Shown here in pieces: positions 34,337 to 43,419 of a stretch of 64,000 bases of DNA. Origin of the DNA: Desulfotalea sp. (lineage in GTDB: Bacteria; Desulfobacterota; Desulfobulbia; Desulfobulbales; Desulfocapsaceae). The translations under genes were made by a program, and so were the position numbers. The notes under the pieces are model-generated. The model saw nothing but the letters and a program-made list of their open reading frames with translations. It was not told the DNA's origin and made no database searches. Location: NCBI GenBank assembly GCA_002733995.1, contig NVXR01000035.1, positions 1 to 64,000 of the forward strand. The letters are read 5' to 3'. Each line of letters opens with the position of its first letter. The stretch's first letter is position 1.

Positions 34337-34897
34337 TTAATGCAAGGTGATTTCGTTGGTTACCTGGAAGATGTCGTTATGCTGGATCATTACTGTTAGG
34401 CCGTTGGCTGTGGAGTAAGCATCTAGTTTATGCTGCAGCTCTTCTATTTCGCAGCTGCACTTTTGTAAGTCCAACTGAAGAGCCATTGTATATTGGTCGT
34501 CTTGGAGCGTGGTTGCAAGGTCGAAGATGTTCACATTGTGTTCAGAACAAAACAGGCTAATTCCATGCACAATGCCTGCCTTGTTGGGTCCCTGTACCGT
34601 TAAGATATACGTTTCTTTTGGTGGTCCAGCGGCTTCTAGTTGTTCCCCAGGTTGAATCTCTTTGATTGATACCTCAAAGGTACATTCTGTTTTTACATGG
34701 GAAATAGCAGCACGAAGATCTTCTTTAGTCACCTCTTCATCAAAAGAAGCGTTGAGTATCATTGTCAGATAGCCGCAAAGCACGGTTTGATTAAGGTCAG
34801 CTACATCTCCGCCAAGTTGGTAAATTGCCCCGGTGATGCTTGCTATGATACCAGGTCTGTCCTTGGACATAACTGAAATGATCATCTGTTTCTTCAT
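34337..34897 (-). CDS. Two-ACT-domain protein (GcvR/UPF0237-like)
   Basis: About 186 residues. Two ACT domains are visible, the first starting IISVMSKDRPGIIASITGAI and the second YILTVQGPNKAGIVHGISLF. ACT domains bind amino acids. AGGAG 10 bp before ATG 34897 (minus strand) fixes the start; an in-frame ATG at 35023 adds an unconserved leader. Next gene in the unit is the UPF0210 protein. The gcv operon is far away, so a GcvR-like control of glycine cleavage is possible but not supported by position. Confidence 0.85.
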   Translation of the reverse strand: MKKQMIISVMSKDRPGIIASITGAIYQLGGDVADLNQTVLCGYLTMILNASFDEEVTKEDLRAAISHVKTECTFEVSIKEIQPGEQLEAAGPPKETYILTVQGPNKAGIVHGISLFCSEHNVNIFDLATTLQDDQYTMALQLDLQKCSCEIEELQHKLDAYSTANGLTVMIQHNDIFQVTNEITLH

Positions 34898-35311
34898 CGT
34901 TGTTGTACTCCTGTACGGCGTAATTGATTGAGTGTTTTTTCTCTGTTGTGAGTTGGTTCTCTGAACATTGGCAGAACTCGCCATTATTCCATTTTTTGGC
35001 AAAATGGGCAAGTAAGAAAACAAGTGTTAGCCAGCCCGCGGCTTGAAGGCGCAGTTGGCCTCTTGACGATTTTTGAAAGTGTGAGTGTTTTATCTCCAAT
35101 GTTTGTATGTTAGTAAGGTATCAATTTACCTGAAGTCGAAGCGTATCACTTGCTTTTTGTGAACATTTTTTGTGGATAAAATTAACTCAGCGGATTATCT
35201 GGCTGTTGAAGATGTGTGATCTATATTTATTACAGATGGATTTGGACAGCTCCACTCCGTATTGTGGGTGTCATAAATTTTAAGTAGTTCGACTGGAACG
35301 TTTGGGAACCG
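34898..35311. other. 414-bp divergent intergenic region
   Basis: Contains no convincing gene. TGTGGATAA at 35171-35179 is a perfect reverse-strand DnaA box, but only one such site was found, and the same nonamer also occurs inside a coding region near 9073. Upstream regions of the ACT gene (minus) and YhaM-like gene (plus) must both lie here; no strong promoter was selected. Confidence 0.35.
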
Positions 35312-36331
35312 ATGGCAAAAAGAAAATTTATACATATGCTCCATGAAGGTGATCTGCTTGATGACCTTTTTTTGGTGAAAGCTGTAAAAAATGGAGAAAC
35401 CCGTGCGGGAAAGCCTTATCTCGTCCTCACGGTAATGGATAAAAGTGGTGAAATCTCTGGACCTATCTGGGATAATGCCGCACATTACCAAGGAATTTGC
35501 GTTGTCGGTACCGTTGTGCATTGTCTGGGGAGTGTGCAGTTGTACCGAGATAAAGCACAGTTTAAAATAGATGACGTTCGGAGTGTGTCACAAGATGGTG
35601 TTGATCTGAGCGACTTTCTCCCTACCTCTAGGAGGTGCCGGGAAGAGATGGCCGCTGAGCTGCAACAACTTGTTCGTAGTGTGAAGAACCCCTTTTTGAA
35701 AAAATTGCTTGGGTTGTTTTTTATTAAAAGCGAGTGGTGGTCACAGTTTCAAGAGGCCCCTGCCGCTAAAGGTATCCATCATGCCTATATAGGCGGCCTC
35801 ATGGAACATTCGCTTTCCGTATGTAAGGCCGCAGATTCTCTTGCCTCTCACTATGAAGGCATTGATCGTTCTTTGCTGCTTGTCGGGGCCTTGCTCCATG
35901 ATATTGGAAAACTAGTAGAGCTGAAAATGGAATGCGGTGTGGTTGATTATACGGTGCAGGGGAGGTTGAAAGGCCACCTTGTTATTGGGAGTGAAATGGT
36001 TGGCAATGCCGCTGCGAAAATCCGTGATTTCCCGGAGGATTTAGTGAGCCAGGTACAGCATCTTATCTTGAGTCACCATGGTCGACAGGAATTTGGTTCG
36101 CCAACCGTACCCATGACTGTAGAGGCGTTTCTGCTGAGTTTTCTCGATGATCTTGATGCCAAAATGAATATCATTGAGCAACTTCGAAGTAAGATGGAAA
36201 ATGAACAATTGAGCTGGACTGACTATCAAAGAAGCCTTGAGCGGTATCTTTATCTTGGTGGATTTGGGAAGGAGAGCTCCGGCTCAATGCAGGCCGAATT
36301 TATATCTCCACGACAGCCAACGTTGTTCTAA
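35312..36331 (+). CDS. yhaM: YhaM-like 3'-5' exoribonuclease (OB fold plus HD domain)
   Basis: 339 residues. The N-terminal OB-fold nucleic-acid-binding domain (GKPYLVLTVMDKSGEISGPI) is followed by an HD-type metal-dependent hydrolase domain with HHAYIGGLMEHSLSV, LLHDIGKL and ILSHHG. This architecture is the YhaM family, which degrades single-stranded RNA or DNA from the 3' end. GGAACG is the only ribosome-binding-like sequence before the ATG. It stands alone between two gaps of about 370-410 bp. Confidence 0.85.
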   Translation: MAKRKFIHMLHEGDLLDDLFLVKAVKNGETRAGKPYLVLTVMDKSGEISGPIWDNAAHYQGICVVGTVVHCLGSVQLYRDKAQFKIDDVRSVSQDGVDLSDFLPTSRRCREEMAAELQQLVRSVKNPFLKKLLGLFFIKSEWWSQFQEAPAAKGIHHAYIGGLMEHSLSVCKAADSLASHYEGIDRSLLLVGALLHDIGKLVELKMECGVVDYTVQGRLKGHLVIGSEMVGNAAAKIRDFPEDLVSQVQHLILSHHGRQEFGSPTVPMTVEAFLLSFLDDLDAKMNIIEQLRSKMENEQLSWTDYQRSLERYLYLGGFGKESSGSMQAEFISPRQPTLF

Positions 36332-36704
36332 TTCACTTACTTCTATAAGCGTCTTGTTCTTCTCAGGTCGGCGGTTGGGGCATGAAGTTATTTCTTCCTC
36401 TTTTTCTAAAGAGGAACGCGTTCAACATCTAGCAAAGGGCAGCCCATGGGCACCACTTTCTTCTGGGTTATTTGCAATAAACATAGGGTAAGGCTTACCT
36501 CTTTGGATGCGGGACATATTCGCTGAAACTTGTCAAGGCGGCGGCTGCTCAATATAAGAATAAAAGTAGTAATGAAGAGTGAGTTGTAAGATAATTATTA
36601 TGGCTATAGTGTCTTGTTTTTGCGGTGTTAAACTGTCTTTATACGCATGCTGTGTACGCAAGATTTAGGTTTTAAATGACAGGTTTCTATGGGTAAGGTA
36701 CTAC
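36332..36704. other. 373-bp gap with one perfect small hairpin
   Basis: TTCCTCTTT (36395-36403) and AAAGAGGAA (36408-36416) form a 9-bp stem with loop TTCT, 63 bp after the YhaM-like stop. There is no T-run after it, but the arm is followed by GC-containing sequence. The remainder up to holB shows no gene or RNA. Confidence 0.4.
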
Positions 36705-37676
36705 ATGTCACATTCTCCCCTTTGTTATAATCATCTCCTGGGCCAGGAAAAGGTCAAGCAGTTGCTTGGTAAAGCGCTGACCAGTGATCGGTTACCCCAT
36801 GGGTTTCTCTTTAAAGGACCTGATGGCGTTGGTAAGTGTCTGTATGCCCGGGGACTTGCAGCTGCAATAAACTGTAAAGATACAACCACTATTGGTGCGT
36901 GTGGTAATTGTTCATCGTGTCGTAAATTGTACTCAGGTAACCACCCGGATTACACCGTTATAAGGCCGGACAAAGGTGCTATCAAAATTGACCAGGTTCG
37001 TCAGCTGGTAAAATTAATAAGCTATCCCCCCTATGAATCACCCGTGCGTGTGGTTGTCTTAGAAGATGTACACGCCATGAGACGGGAAGCTGCGAATAGT
37101 TTGTTGAAGACACTAGAAGAGCCCCCTGTTGGCAATCTTTTTATTTTAACAGCGGATTCCTCAAGGGAAGTGCTGGCAACACTTACCTCAAGATGCCAGG
37201 TGGTCCCTTTTGTTACTCTGGGCGTGGATATAACAACTACTCTTTTGATGACCCATGGGCTTGAAGAAACAGATGCCCGAATTCTTGCGCGCCTGTCAGA
37301 GGGGAGTCCCGGCGTGGCTTTGACCCTTCATAGAGATGAAATGGTAGTGATGTGGCGGGAAGTAGTGGGTTTTTTGAGCGATCCTGCTATACATGTAAAT
37401 AGAGATGTTGGGCAATTGTTGTGTTTGGCTGAAAAGATAGCAAAATTAAAGGAAACCCTGCCTACATTTTTAGGTTTGCTCCGCTTGTGGATTCGCGATC
37501 TACTTTTTGAAGAAACGGAGATACTGACTCTTTCAGGTATCGGTATTGGTGTTAAAAATTGGAGCTCTAAAGAACTCTACAATAAACTACAGGCAATAGA
37601 CCGTGCTGAGCAAGAGCTTGGGCGAAATTGTAATAAAAATCTTGTTTGTGAGGTGCTTCTCTTTACGTTACAGTAG
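36705..37676 (+). CDS. holB: DNA polymerase III subunit delta'
   Basis: 323 residues. Clamp-loader AAA+ fold: Walker-A-like FKGPDGVGKCLYARGLA, a zinc module CGNCSSCRKL, HPDYTVIRPDKGAIKIDQVR, and the sensor region ANSLLKTLEEPP. In delta' the P-loop is usually non-catalytic. It is the first gene of holB-ricT-metG, with gaps of 49 and 69 bp; this neighbour set (holB, PSP1/RicT, metG) is conserved in many bacteria. Confidence 0.9.
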   Translation: MSHSPLCYNHLLGQEKVKQLLGKALTSDRLPHGFLFKGPDGVGKCLYARGLAAAINCKDTTTIGACGNCSSCRKLYSGNHPDYTVIRPDKGAIKIDQVRQLVKLISYPPYESPVRVVVLEDVHAMRREAANSLLKTLEEPPVGNLFILTADSSREVLATLTSRCQVVPFVTLGVDITTTLLMTHGLEETDARILARLSEGSPGVALTLHRDEMVVMWREVVGFLSDPAIHVNRDVGQLLCLAEKIAKLKETLPTFLGLLRLWIRDLLFEETEILTLSGIGIGVKNWSSKELYNKLQAIDRAEQELGRNCNKNLVCEVLLFTLQ

Positions 37677-37725
37677 AGGTTCCAAACGATTGAAGTCATA
37701 TAAGGATGAATGAGGACGAAGGTTG

Positions 37726-38631
37726 ATGTCAGAAACTGAAAAAAAAGAATCGCGCAAAGAAGAGGCTGAAAACGAAGAACATTTTTATCGTATTCGTTTT
37801 CGTGATGATGGCCAGCATTTTACTGCCTCCTATGTGGCGAATCATCTTATTGCCGGTACGACCGTTCTGGTGCAGACTGATCATGGTCTAGAGCCTGCAA
37901 AGATAGCGGCTGATTCCCCCATGTGCGGTTGTAAATCAAAAAATAGTAAGGCAACCTACGCGATAAAGCGGGTTGCCCATGATAATGAGCTAGAAAAATT
38001 TGCTAATCTTGCAATCAGTGAAAGTCGTGCTTTTGCGTCTTGTAATTCATTGATTAAAAAACATACGTTGAATATGCACCTTGTGCGGGTTGAACGTTTT
38101 TTTAACGGCAGTAAAATGGTTTTTTATTTTACTGCTGACAAAAGGGTCGATTTCCGTGGCCTAGTAAAAGATCTTGTGCAGGAATTTAGGACCCGGGTTG
38201 AAATGCGTCAGGTTGGGGTCCGTCATGAGACAAAGATGATCGGTGGCGTCGGCACCTGTGGTAGAGAGCTGTGCTGTTCCTCTTTTATCAAGAAGTTTGA
38301 CTCGGTTTCCATCAAAATGGCAAAAGAGCAGGACCTGCCACTCAATCCGACAAAAATTTCAGGACTATGTAATCGCCTGCTTTGTTGTTTGACATATGAG
38401 TATGATACGTATAAAAAACAACGGAAGAATATGCCAAAGGCGGGTAAACGAATCAAGATTGATGGAGAGATTTACCTTGTCAAACGTCAAATTGTCCTCA
38501 AAAATGCGGTTTTGGTCGAGAATAGTTCCGGTGAAGAGGTGACCCTCCAAGAAGAGCAGTGGCGGTCTTTTCAGCCGGTAAAACGTCAAAGTCCTGAGAG
38601 AAAAAAAGAAAAAAAGAACAGTGGTAAGTAA
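37726..38631 (+). CDS. ricT: PSP1-domain protein RicT (YaaT)
   Basis: About 301 residues. The PSP1 C-terminal domain is recognised by GGVGTCGRELCCSSFIK and ISGLCNRLLCCLTYEYDTY; the Cys cluster binds an iron-sulfur cofactor in Bacillus, where RicT works with RicA/RicF in mRNA maturation. In Gram-negative bacteria the role is unknown. A start at ATG 37726 has GAGGACGAAGG before it; an alternative TTG is directly upstream. The C-terminal end is a Lys-rich tail. It sits between holB and metG, the usual context. Confidence 0.88.
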   Translation: MSETEKKESRKEEAENEEHFYRIRFRDDGQHFTASYVANHLIAGTTVLVQTDHGLEPAKIAADSPMCGCKSKNSKATYAIKRVAHDNELEKFANLAISESRAFASCNSLIKKHTLNMHLVRVERFFNGSKMVFYFTADKRVDFRGLVKDLVQEFRTRVEMRQVGVRHETKMIGGVGTCGRELCCSSFIKKFDSVSIKMAKEQDLPLNPTKISGLCNRLLCCLTYEYDTYKKQRKNMPKAGKRIKIDGEIYLVKRQIVLKNAVLVENSSGEEVTLQEEQWRSFQPVKRQSPERKKEKKNSGK

Positions 38632-38700
38632 AGGGCATGTCCCTGCATAATTGTCTATCTCTGTAATCATATATCCGATTTTAATTCCACATATAACATT

Positions 38701-40635
38701 ATGAGAACCTATATAACGACCCCTATTTATTATGTGAATGCCCAGCCTCATCTTGGACATGCATATACCACTATTGTGGCGGATACCTATAGCCGCTTTC
38801 GACGCCTTTGCGGCGACAATGTCCGATTCCAGACGGGAACAGACGAGCATGGTGACAAGATTGTAGAGGCGGCGGAGCGAGAAGGGGTTGCTCCGAAAGA
38901 GTATGTTGATACTATCAGCGGTATGTTTAAGAGCACCTGGCCGGTTCTGGAAATTGAACCCGATAAATTTATCCGTACGACCGATACAGACCACGTAAAG
39001 GTTGTGCAGAAAATTCTCCAGAGTGTTTACGATAGCGGTGATATTTATTTTGATGAATATACAGGTCTCTACTGTCAGGGGTGTGAACGCTATTTGACGG
39101 AAAAAGAGTTGGTGGATGGTAAATGTCCCGACCATCAGAAAGCACCCGAGGAGATTGCTGAGGAAAATTATTTTTTCCGTATGTCAAAGTATCAGCAGCC
39201 GCTCATTGATCATATTCATGCAAATCCGGATTTTATTACCCCGGAACGTTACAAAAATGAGGTCCTTTCTTTTCTGAGTGTGCCACTGGAAGACCTATGT
39301 ATTTCACGGCCTAAAACAAGGCTTACCTGGGGAATTGAGTTACCCTTTGATGATAAGTTTGTCACCTACGTCTGGTTTGATGCTCTTATCAATTATCTTA
39401 CAGGTATCGGTTATCCCGACGGCGATCTGTTTGAGGAAAATTGGGCGGTGGCTGAGCACGTTATCGCAAAAGATATTCTCAAACCCCACGCAATTTACTG
39501 GCCAACCATGCTGCTTTCAATGAAGCTGCCACTCTATCAGAAACTCCACGTACACGGTTACTGGAACGTGGATGATACGAAGATGTCAAAGAGTATCGGT
39601 AATGTTGTTAGGCCTAAAGAGCTTGTTGCAGCCTATGGTGTTGATACGCTGAGGTATTTCACCCTGCGGGAGATGTCCTTTGGTCTCGATTCATCCTTTA
39701 GCTCCGATGCTATTGTGGTAAGGCAGAATGCTGATCTGGCCAATGATCTTGGTAATCTGTTTAGCAGGGCTTTAGCTATGGTACAGAAATATCGGGAGGG
39801 AACGATACCTGCGCCTGGAGCTTACACCGAGGCGGATGGTGCCTTGCGACTGGCAGCCGATAAGATGTTGGCCAACTACGAGGAAGCGATGGGACGTTTT
39901 AACTTCCATTTAGGGCTCCAGGCCATCTGGGGCTTTGTGGGAGTTGTTAATAGATACATTGTAACCAGTGAGCCTTGGGGGCTTGCTAAAGATGAGGGCC
40001 AGAAGGAGCGTCTTGATACGGTGCTCTATACAATTCTTGAAAGTCTTCGTCTACTTACCCTCGTCCTACGACCTGTGATGGTGGGGGCCACTGTGAAGAT
40101 GGGAGAGGCTCTGTCTTTAGCGCCAAATGACCCACGTATCAGCCTGCTTCCCCTTGGTCGAGAGTGGGGCTTGCTTGAGGCCGGCACGGAGCTGCAGGCC
40201 TTGGCTACACTGTTTCCCCGTTTAGAGAAGGAAGATAAGACGGAAGTGTCTAAAAAACAGCTTAAAAAAGAGAAGAAGAAAAAGGCTGTTGTTGCAGATG
40301 ACAACCTCGTATCCTTTGATGACTTTAAAAAGTTGGATCTTCGGGTCGCAGAAATTGTGGCTGCTGAACCCATAAAGAAATCAGATAGATTGTTTAAACT
40401 TACGGTCAAAGCACCCGAGGAAAGGATAATTGTTGCTGGCATTGCCGAGCATTATAGTCCTGAAGAAATAATAGGGCGTCAGGTGATAATTGTTGCCAAT
40501 CTCAAACCGACAAAGCTCATGGGCGTTGTCTCCAATGGAATGGTACTTGCGGCACAGGATGTGGACGGAGAAAAACAGAGCTTGATACTTACGACGGTAA
40601 GCGGGCCCATTGCAACCGGTAGCAAGGTTTCTTGA
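38701..40635 (+). CDS. metG: Methionyl-tRNA synthetase with C-terminal tRNA-binding domain
   Basis: 644 residues. The HIGH-type motif is PHLGHAYTTI, a single zinc knuckle is CQGCERYLTEKELVDGKCPDH without doubling, and the KMSKS loop is DDTKMSKSIGNVV. The last about 110 residues (KLDLRVAEIVAAEPIKKSDR to the end) form the Trbp111-like OB-fold domain, linked by a Lys-rich segment. No clear Shine-Dalgarno sequence precedes the ATG. It is 69 bp after ricT and 18 bp before yggT. Confidence 0.96.
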   Translation: MRTYITTPIYYVNAQPHLGHAYTTIVADTYSRFRRLCGDNVRFQTGTDEHGDKIVEAAEREGVAPKEYVDTISGMFKSTWPVLEIEPDKFIRTTDTDHVKVVQKILQSVYDSGDIYFDEYTGLYCQGCERYLTEKELVDGKCPDHQKAPEEIAEENYFFRMSKYQQPLIDHIHANPDFITPERYKNEVLSFLSVPLEDLCISRPKTRLTWGIELPFDDKFVTYVWFDALINYLTGIGYPDGDLFEENWAVAEHVIAKDILKPHAIYWPTMLLSMKLPLYQKLHVHGYWNVDDTKMSKSIGNVVRPKELVAAYGVDTLRYFTLREMSFGLDSSFSSDAIVVRQNADLANDLGNLFSRALAMVQKYREGTIPAPGAYTEADGALRLAADKMLANYEEAMGRFNFHLGLQAIWGFVGVVNRYIVTSEPWGLAKDEGQKERLDTVLYTILESLRLLTLVLRPVMVGATVKMGEALSLAPNDPRISLLPLGREWGLLEAGTELQALATLFPRLEKEDKTEVSKKQLKKEKKKKAVVADDNLVSFDDFKKLDLRVAEIVAAEPIKKSDRLFKLTVKAPEERIIVAGIAEHYSPEEIIGRQVIIVANLKPTKLMGVVSNGMVLAAQDVDGEKQSLILTTVSGPIATGSKVS

Positions 40636-40653
40636 TAGAGAGGGAGATAAAGT

Positions 40654-40953
40654 ATGTTTGTTGTTAATAATTTTATGATGGCAGTAGCTCAGTTGATCGA
40701 TTTTGTGTTGACGGCCTATATGTGGATTATTCTTGGTCGTACGGTCATTTCCTGGGTGAATGCCGATCCGCATAATCCCATTGTCAAGTTTTTGTATGAG
40801 GCGACGGAGCCGGTATTGAGAAGGATACGGCGCTATGTACCTTTGAGCTTTGGGGGGATTGATTTTTCTCCTATGATTTTAATCTTAGGGATTATGTTTG
40901 TGCAGAGTTTTGTCGTTCAGACCTTAAAGCAGGTGGCTATGGGTATTGGTTGA
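40654..40953 (+). CDS. yggT: YggT-family membrane protein
   Basis: 99 residues, two hydrophobic segments with the family motif YMWIILGRTVISWVNADPHN and a conserved EATEPVLRRIRRYVP stretch, followed by GIDFSPMILILGIMF. Small inner-membrane proteins of this family neighbour cell-division genes; here a DivIVA-domain gene and a YggU homologue follow, the usual grouping. GAGGGAGA precedes the ATG. Confidence 0.9.
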   Translation: MFVVNNFMMAVAQLIDFVLTAYMWIILGRTVISWVNADPHNPIVKFLYEATEPVLRRIRRYVPLSFGGIDFSPMILILGIMFVQSFVVQTLKQVAMGIG

Positions 40954-41094
40954 TTTGCAGTAGATATATTTGAGCAGCGCACTGACGAACAGCTACTGGC
41001 GATGAATGAACCGATACTGAGCGAGCGGGATGCTTAGAATTTCTGCACGAGATATCAAAAGATAGCGAATTTTAGATGCTGAAAAGGGGAGATG

Positions 41095-41919
41095 ATGCTG
41101 ACACCACAGGCGATAAAAGATCAGGAATTCCAAAATAAATTCAGAGGTTATGATGCTATAGAGGTAAAGGCATACCTGGAACTTTTGGCTGAGGATTTCT
41201 TTGAATTAATTGAACAAAAGCGTGTTCATGTAGAGGAAATCGAGGTTCTGCAGGCCGAGCAGGAATCCCTGGTAAGAGATAAAGAGATTTTGTCGACAGA
41301 AGTTAAGGTGAGCCAAGATAACGCAGACGGAATACAGTTGGATATCGAAGAGGGGTATAAGCATAAGGATCTCGAAATCGAAGAGCTTAAAGAAAAGCTA
41401 GAGTCCACGGGAAGTCGGGCGGCGAAGCTCCAGGAAGAAACTAACGTCCATACTGAGAAAATAAAAGAACTCGAAGTGCAGTTGGCAGGTGATATAGGCA
41501 TAGGTGAGCAGGATCGGTCTGATCTTGAAAAATTACGTGCACGTGTTGCCGTTCTCGAAGAACAGAACAGTGAGCTGAAAAAGGAAGGTGTTGACTTTAA
41601 AACAACTATTCTGGCCGCACAGAACTTTTCTGACAGTCTGCGTGAAACCAGTGAAGCTGAGGCTGCACAGTTGCTGGAAGACGCCCATCTTGAAGTTGCA
41701 AGTTTTAAGGCAGAGTCAGAGGCGGAACTAGCCCATCTTCCAAAGGAAATTGCTGAGCTTAAGGAAAAGAAAGGTATGGTGAAAGAAGAGTTGAAAAACA
41801 TCTTACTCGCGTATCTTTCTGGTCTTAATGATTTTCCAGAAGGGGACGATCGCTCTAAAGGTGACGATTTGTCTGACCTTTTTGAAAGTATAGACATACC
41901 GGATACTGACCAGGACTAG
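41095..41919 (+). CDS. DivIVA-domain coiled-coil protein
   Basis: About 274 residues. The N-terminal DivIVA membrane-targeting module is LTPQAIKDQEFQNKFRGYDA followed by EVKAYLELLAEDFFELI. The rest is a long coiled coil, rich in Glu/Lys/Leu, ending in an acidic tail. DivIVA proteins mark poles and septa in Gram-positives; Gram-negative homologues are less studied. The AAGGGG ribosome-binding site suits the second of two tandem ATGs (41095). Neighbours yggT and yggU fit a cell-envelope/division cluster. Confidence 0.85.
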   Translation: MLTPQAIKDQEFQNKFRGYDAIEVKAYLELLAEDFFELIEQKRVHVEEIEVLQAEQESLVRDKEILSTEVKVSQDNADGIQLDIEEGYKHKDLEIEELKEKLESTGSRAAKLQEETNVHTEKIKELEVQLAGDIGIGEQDRSDLEKLRARVAVLEEQNSELKKEGVDFKTTILAAQNFSDSLRETSEAEAAQLLEDAHLEVASFKAESEAELAHLPKEIAELKEKKGMVKEELKNILLAYLSGLNDFPEGDDRSKGDDLSDLFESIDIPDTDQD

Positions 41920-41988
41920 GACCTTACTTCCAGTAGCTGGCAATACGCTCTCCACGGTCGTGTCGTTTAAGGCTATTTTGCAATAGGT

Positions 41989-42312
41989 GTGTGGGCAGGC
42001 TTGCTCGTAAATTATATGCCATATCTTACAACTGCCTCCGATGGTAGACAGCTTCTCTTTCTACACGTTCAGCCCAAAGGATCGAAGACCAGAATCGTTG
42101 GCCTCCATGATCAGCGCTTAAAAATTGCAGTGTCTTCTCCCCCTGTAGACGGTAAGGCAAATAAAGAGGTGGTTCGTTTTCTCGCCTCTGTTATTGGGGT
42201 AGGTAAAAAAGACATCGTTATAAAGGCGGGTTTACAGTCGAGGAAAAAGACAGTCCTTGTCTCTTCGGTATCAGCAGCAGCTCTTCGGGAAATCATTCAA
42301 TCGTTCATCTAA
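41989..42312 (+). CDS. yggU: DUF167 (YggU) family protein
   Basis: 107 residues if started at GTG 41989; ATG 42016 is an alternative, and neither has a strong ribosome-binding site. The family core is clear: HVQPKGSKTRIVGLHDQRLKIAVSSPPVDGKANKEVVRFLA, then GVGKKDIVIKAGLQSRKK. It is the usual companion of yggT. Function is unknown. Confidence 0.82.
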   Translation: MWAGLLVNYMPYLTTASDGRQLLFLHVQPKGSKTRIVGLHDQRLKIAVSSPPVDGKANKEVVRFLASVIGVGKKDIVIKAGLQSRKKTVLVSSVSAAALREIIQSFI

Positions 42313-42601
42313 TTTATCTGTAACTCTTCCGCCGCCCATAAGTGACGTCCAGTACGGGACTTGTCGGTGGCCCTTGGCGTACTGCCACGTTTCGCTTGGA
42401 AAATCTTGTCGCAGCGGTTATCCGTTATGGCTGGAGGGTTCGTTTAGCTGGAAATATTGTTGCTGTTTATTTTGGCCCCATAATGATTATTTGGGGCTCG
42501 TTCTCCCGTTTTTCAACCTTCACTATGGAGGAGGGGGAATGTGGCCGACACAGGAAAGGTCAACGGCATAGTTTTAACTTTATTTAATAAGAGGGAAGGG
42601 C
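42313..42601. other. 289-bp gap before the TIM-like gene
   Basis: Short frames here lack ribosome-binding sites and family similarity. GGCCCCATAATGATTATTTGGGGC at about 42472-42495 is an imperfect palindrome. GAGGGAAGGG directly before 42602 is the ribosome-binding site of the next gene. Confidence 0.35.
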
Positions 42602-43303
42602 ATGAAAAAATATGTGATTGGTAATTGGAAATGTCATAAAACAACCGATGATGGCTTGCAATGGTTGCAGCAGTTTTCTCAACGGTATAGGGCAAGTGAT
42701 ACGGTTGATGTTGTTGTCGCCCCATCCTTTCTCTGTCTTGAACGTATTTCTTTGGCCTTGGCCGAGTTGCGACTTGCCGGTGTTTCTCTTGCCGCCCAAG
42801 ATGTATCACCCTTTCCGAGGGGAAGGTACACGGGTGCAATCGCGGCTGATATGCTAAAGCGGGTTGCTCGCTATGTCATTATTGGCCATTCAGAACGACG
42901 TCGCTATTTTCATGAAACCTTTCAAGATGTGATAAACAAGGCGATGGAATCAGCTGATAATGGTTTGATTCCAATAGTCTGTGTAGAGGACGCCAGTTTA
43001 CTTACACAGCTAAGGCCCTTTGCCGATATCGACTGTAAAGAAATGATTATAGCCTATACTCCAGTTGATGCTTTAAACTTTAATATACCGGAGTCTGTTG
43101 AGCGGATAGCTGCGGCTGTAACGCGAATTCGTGCTTTTTTTCCTGCCTTCCCCATTATATATGGGGGGGCACTGACAGGTAAAAATGCCAGGGATTATCT
43201 TGCAATAGAAGGGCTGGATGGACTTTTTCTGGGTTCTGCCAGTCTGGAGGCGGATGAATTTGCGAAGGTGTGCGGGTACGCGCAGGATGCCGCGAAGGGA
43301 TAG
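42602..43303 (+). CDS. Triosephosphate-isomerase-like protein lacking the catalytic Glu
   Basis: 233 residues, a little shorter than usual (about 250). TIM landmarks are present: GNWK (N8, K10), the YTGAIAADML segment, GHSERRRYF with H96, and the phosphate-binding end IIYGGALTGKNA and FLGSASLEADEF. The general-base position is lost: the universal A-Y-E-P-V-W-A-I-G-T-G loop-6 region reads AYTPVDALNFN, so T153 replaces the Glu and loop 6 is not conserved. The CVGE motif is CVED. It should have no normal isomerase activity. It is single, in its own unit after a 289-bp gap, with pgi and rpe elsewhere in the window. Confidence 0.85.
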   Translation: MKKYVIGNWKCHKTTDDGLQWLQQFSQRYRASDTVDVVVAPSFLCLERISLALAELRLAGVSLAAQDVSPFPRGRYTGAIAADMLKRVARYVIIGHSERRRYFHETFQDVINKAMESADNGLIPIVCVEDASLLTQLRPFADIDCKEMIIAYTPVDALNFNIPESVERIAAAVTRIRAFFPAFPIIYGGALTGKNARDYLAIEGLDGLFLGSASLEADEFAKVCGYAQDAAKG

Positions 43304-43310
43304 AGGTTAA

Positions 43311-43353
43311 CAGTGAGTAGCAGATAGTATTCGGCCGCTCACTGGGGCTTTTT
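43311..43353 (+). terminator. Weak terminator after the TIM-like gene
   Basis: CAGTGAG (43311-43317) and CTCACTG (43338-43344) with a 20-nt loop, followed by GGGGCTTTTTCTC. The stem is short and the loop long. Confidence 0.35.
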
Positions 43354-43419
43354 CTCTAAGATAAATAGGCATACCGATTCATTGTACTGGGCAGGTTATT
43401 CAGCTAGAGCGGGAGGAGT

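Noticed and set aside
35171..35179. Perfect DnaA box TGTGGATAA upstream of the YhaM-like gene
   Set aside because: A single site; the same nonamer also occurs inside coding sequence near 9073, so it is compatible with chance and does not mark an origin.
42342..42587. Small plus-strand frame before the TIM-like gene
   Set aside because: No ribosome-binding site, no recognisable family and overlapping alternative frames of similar size.
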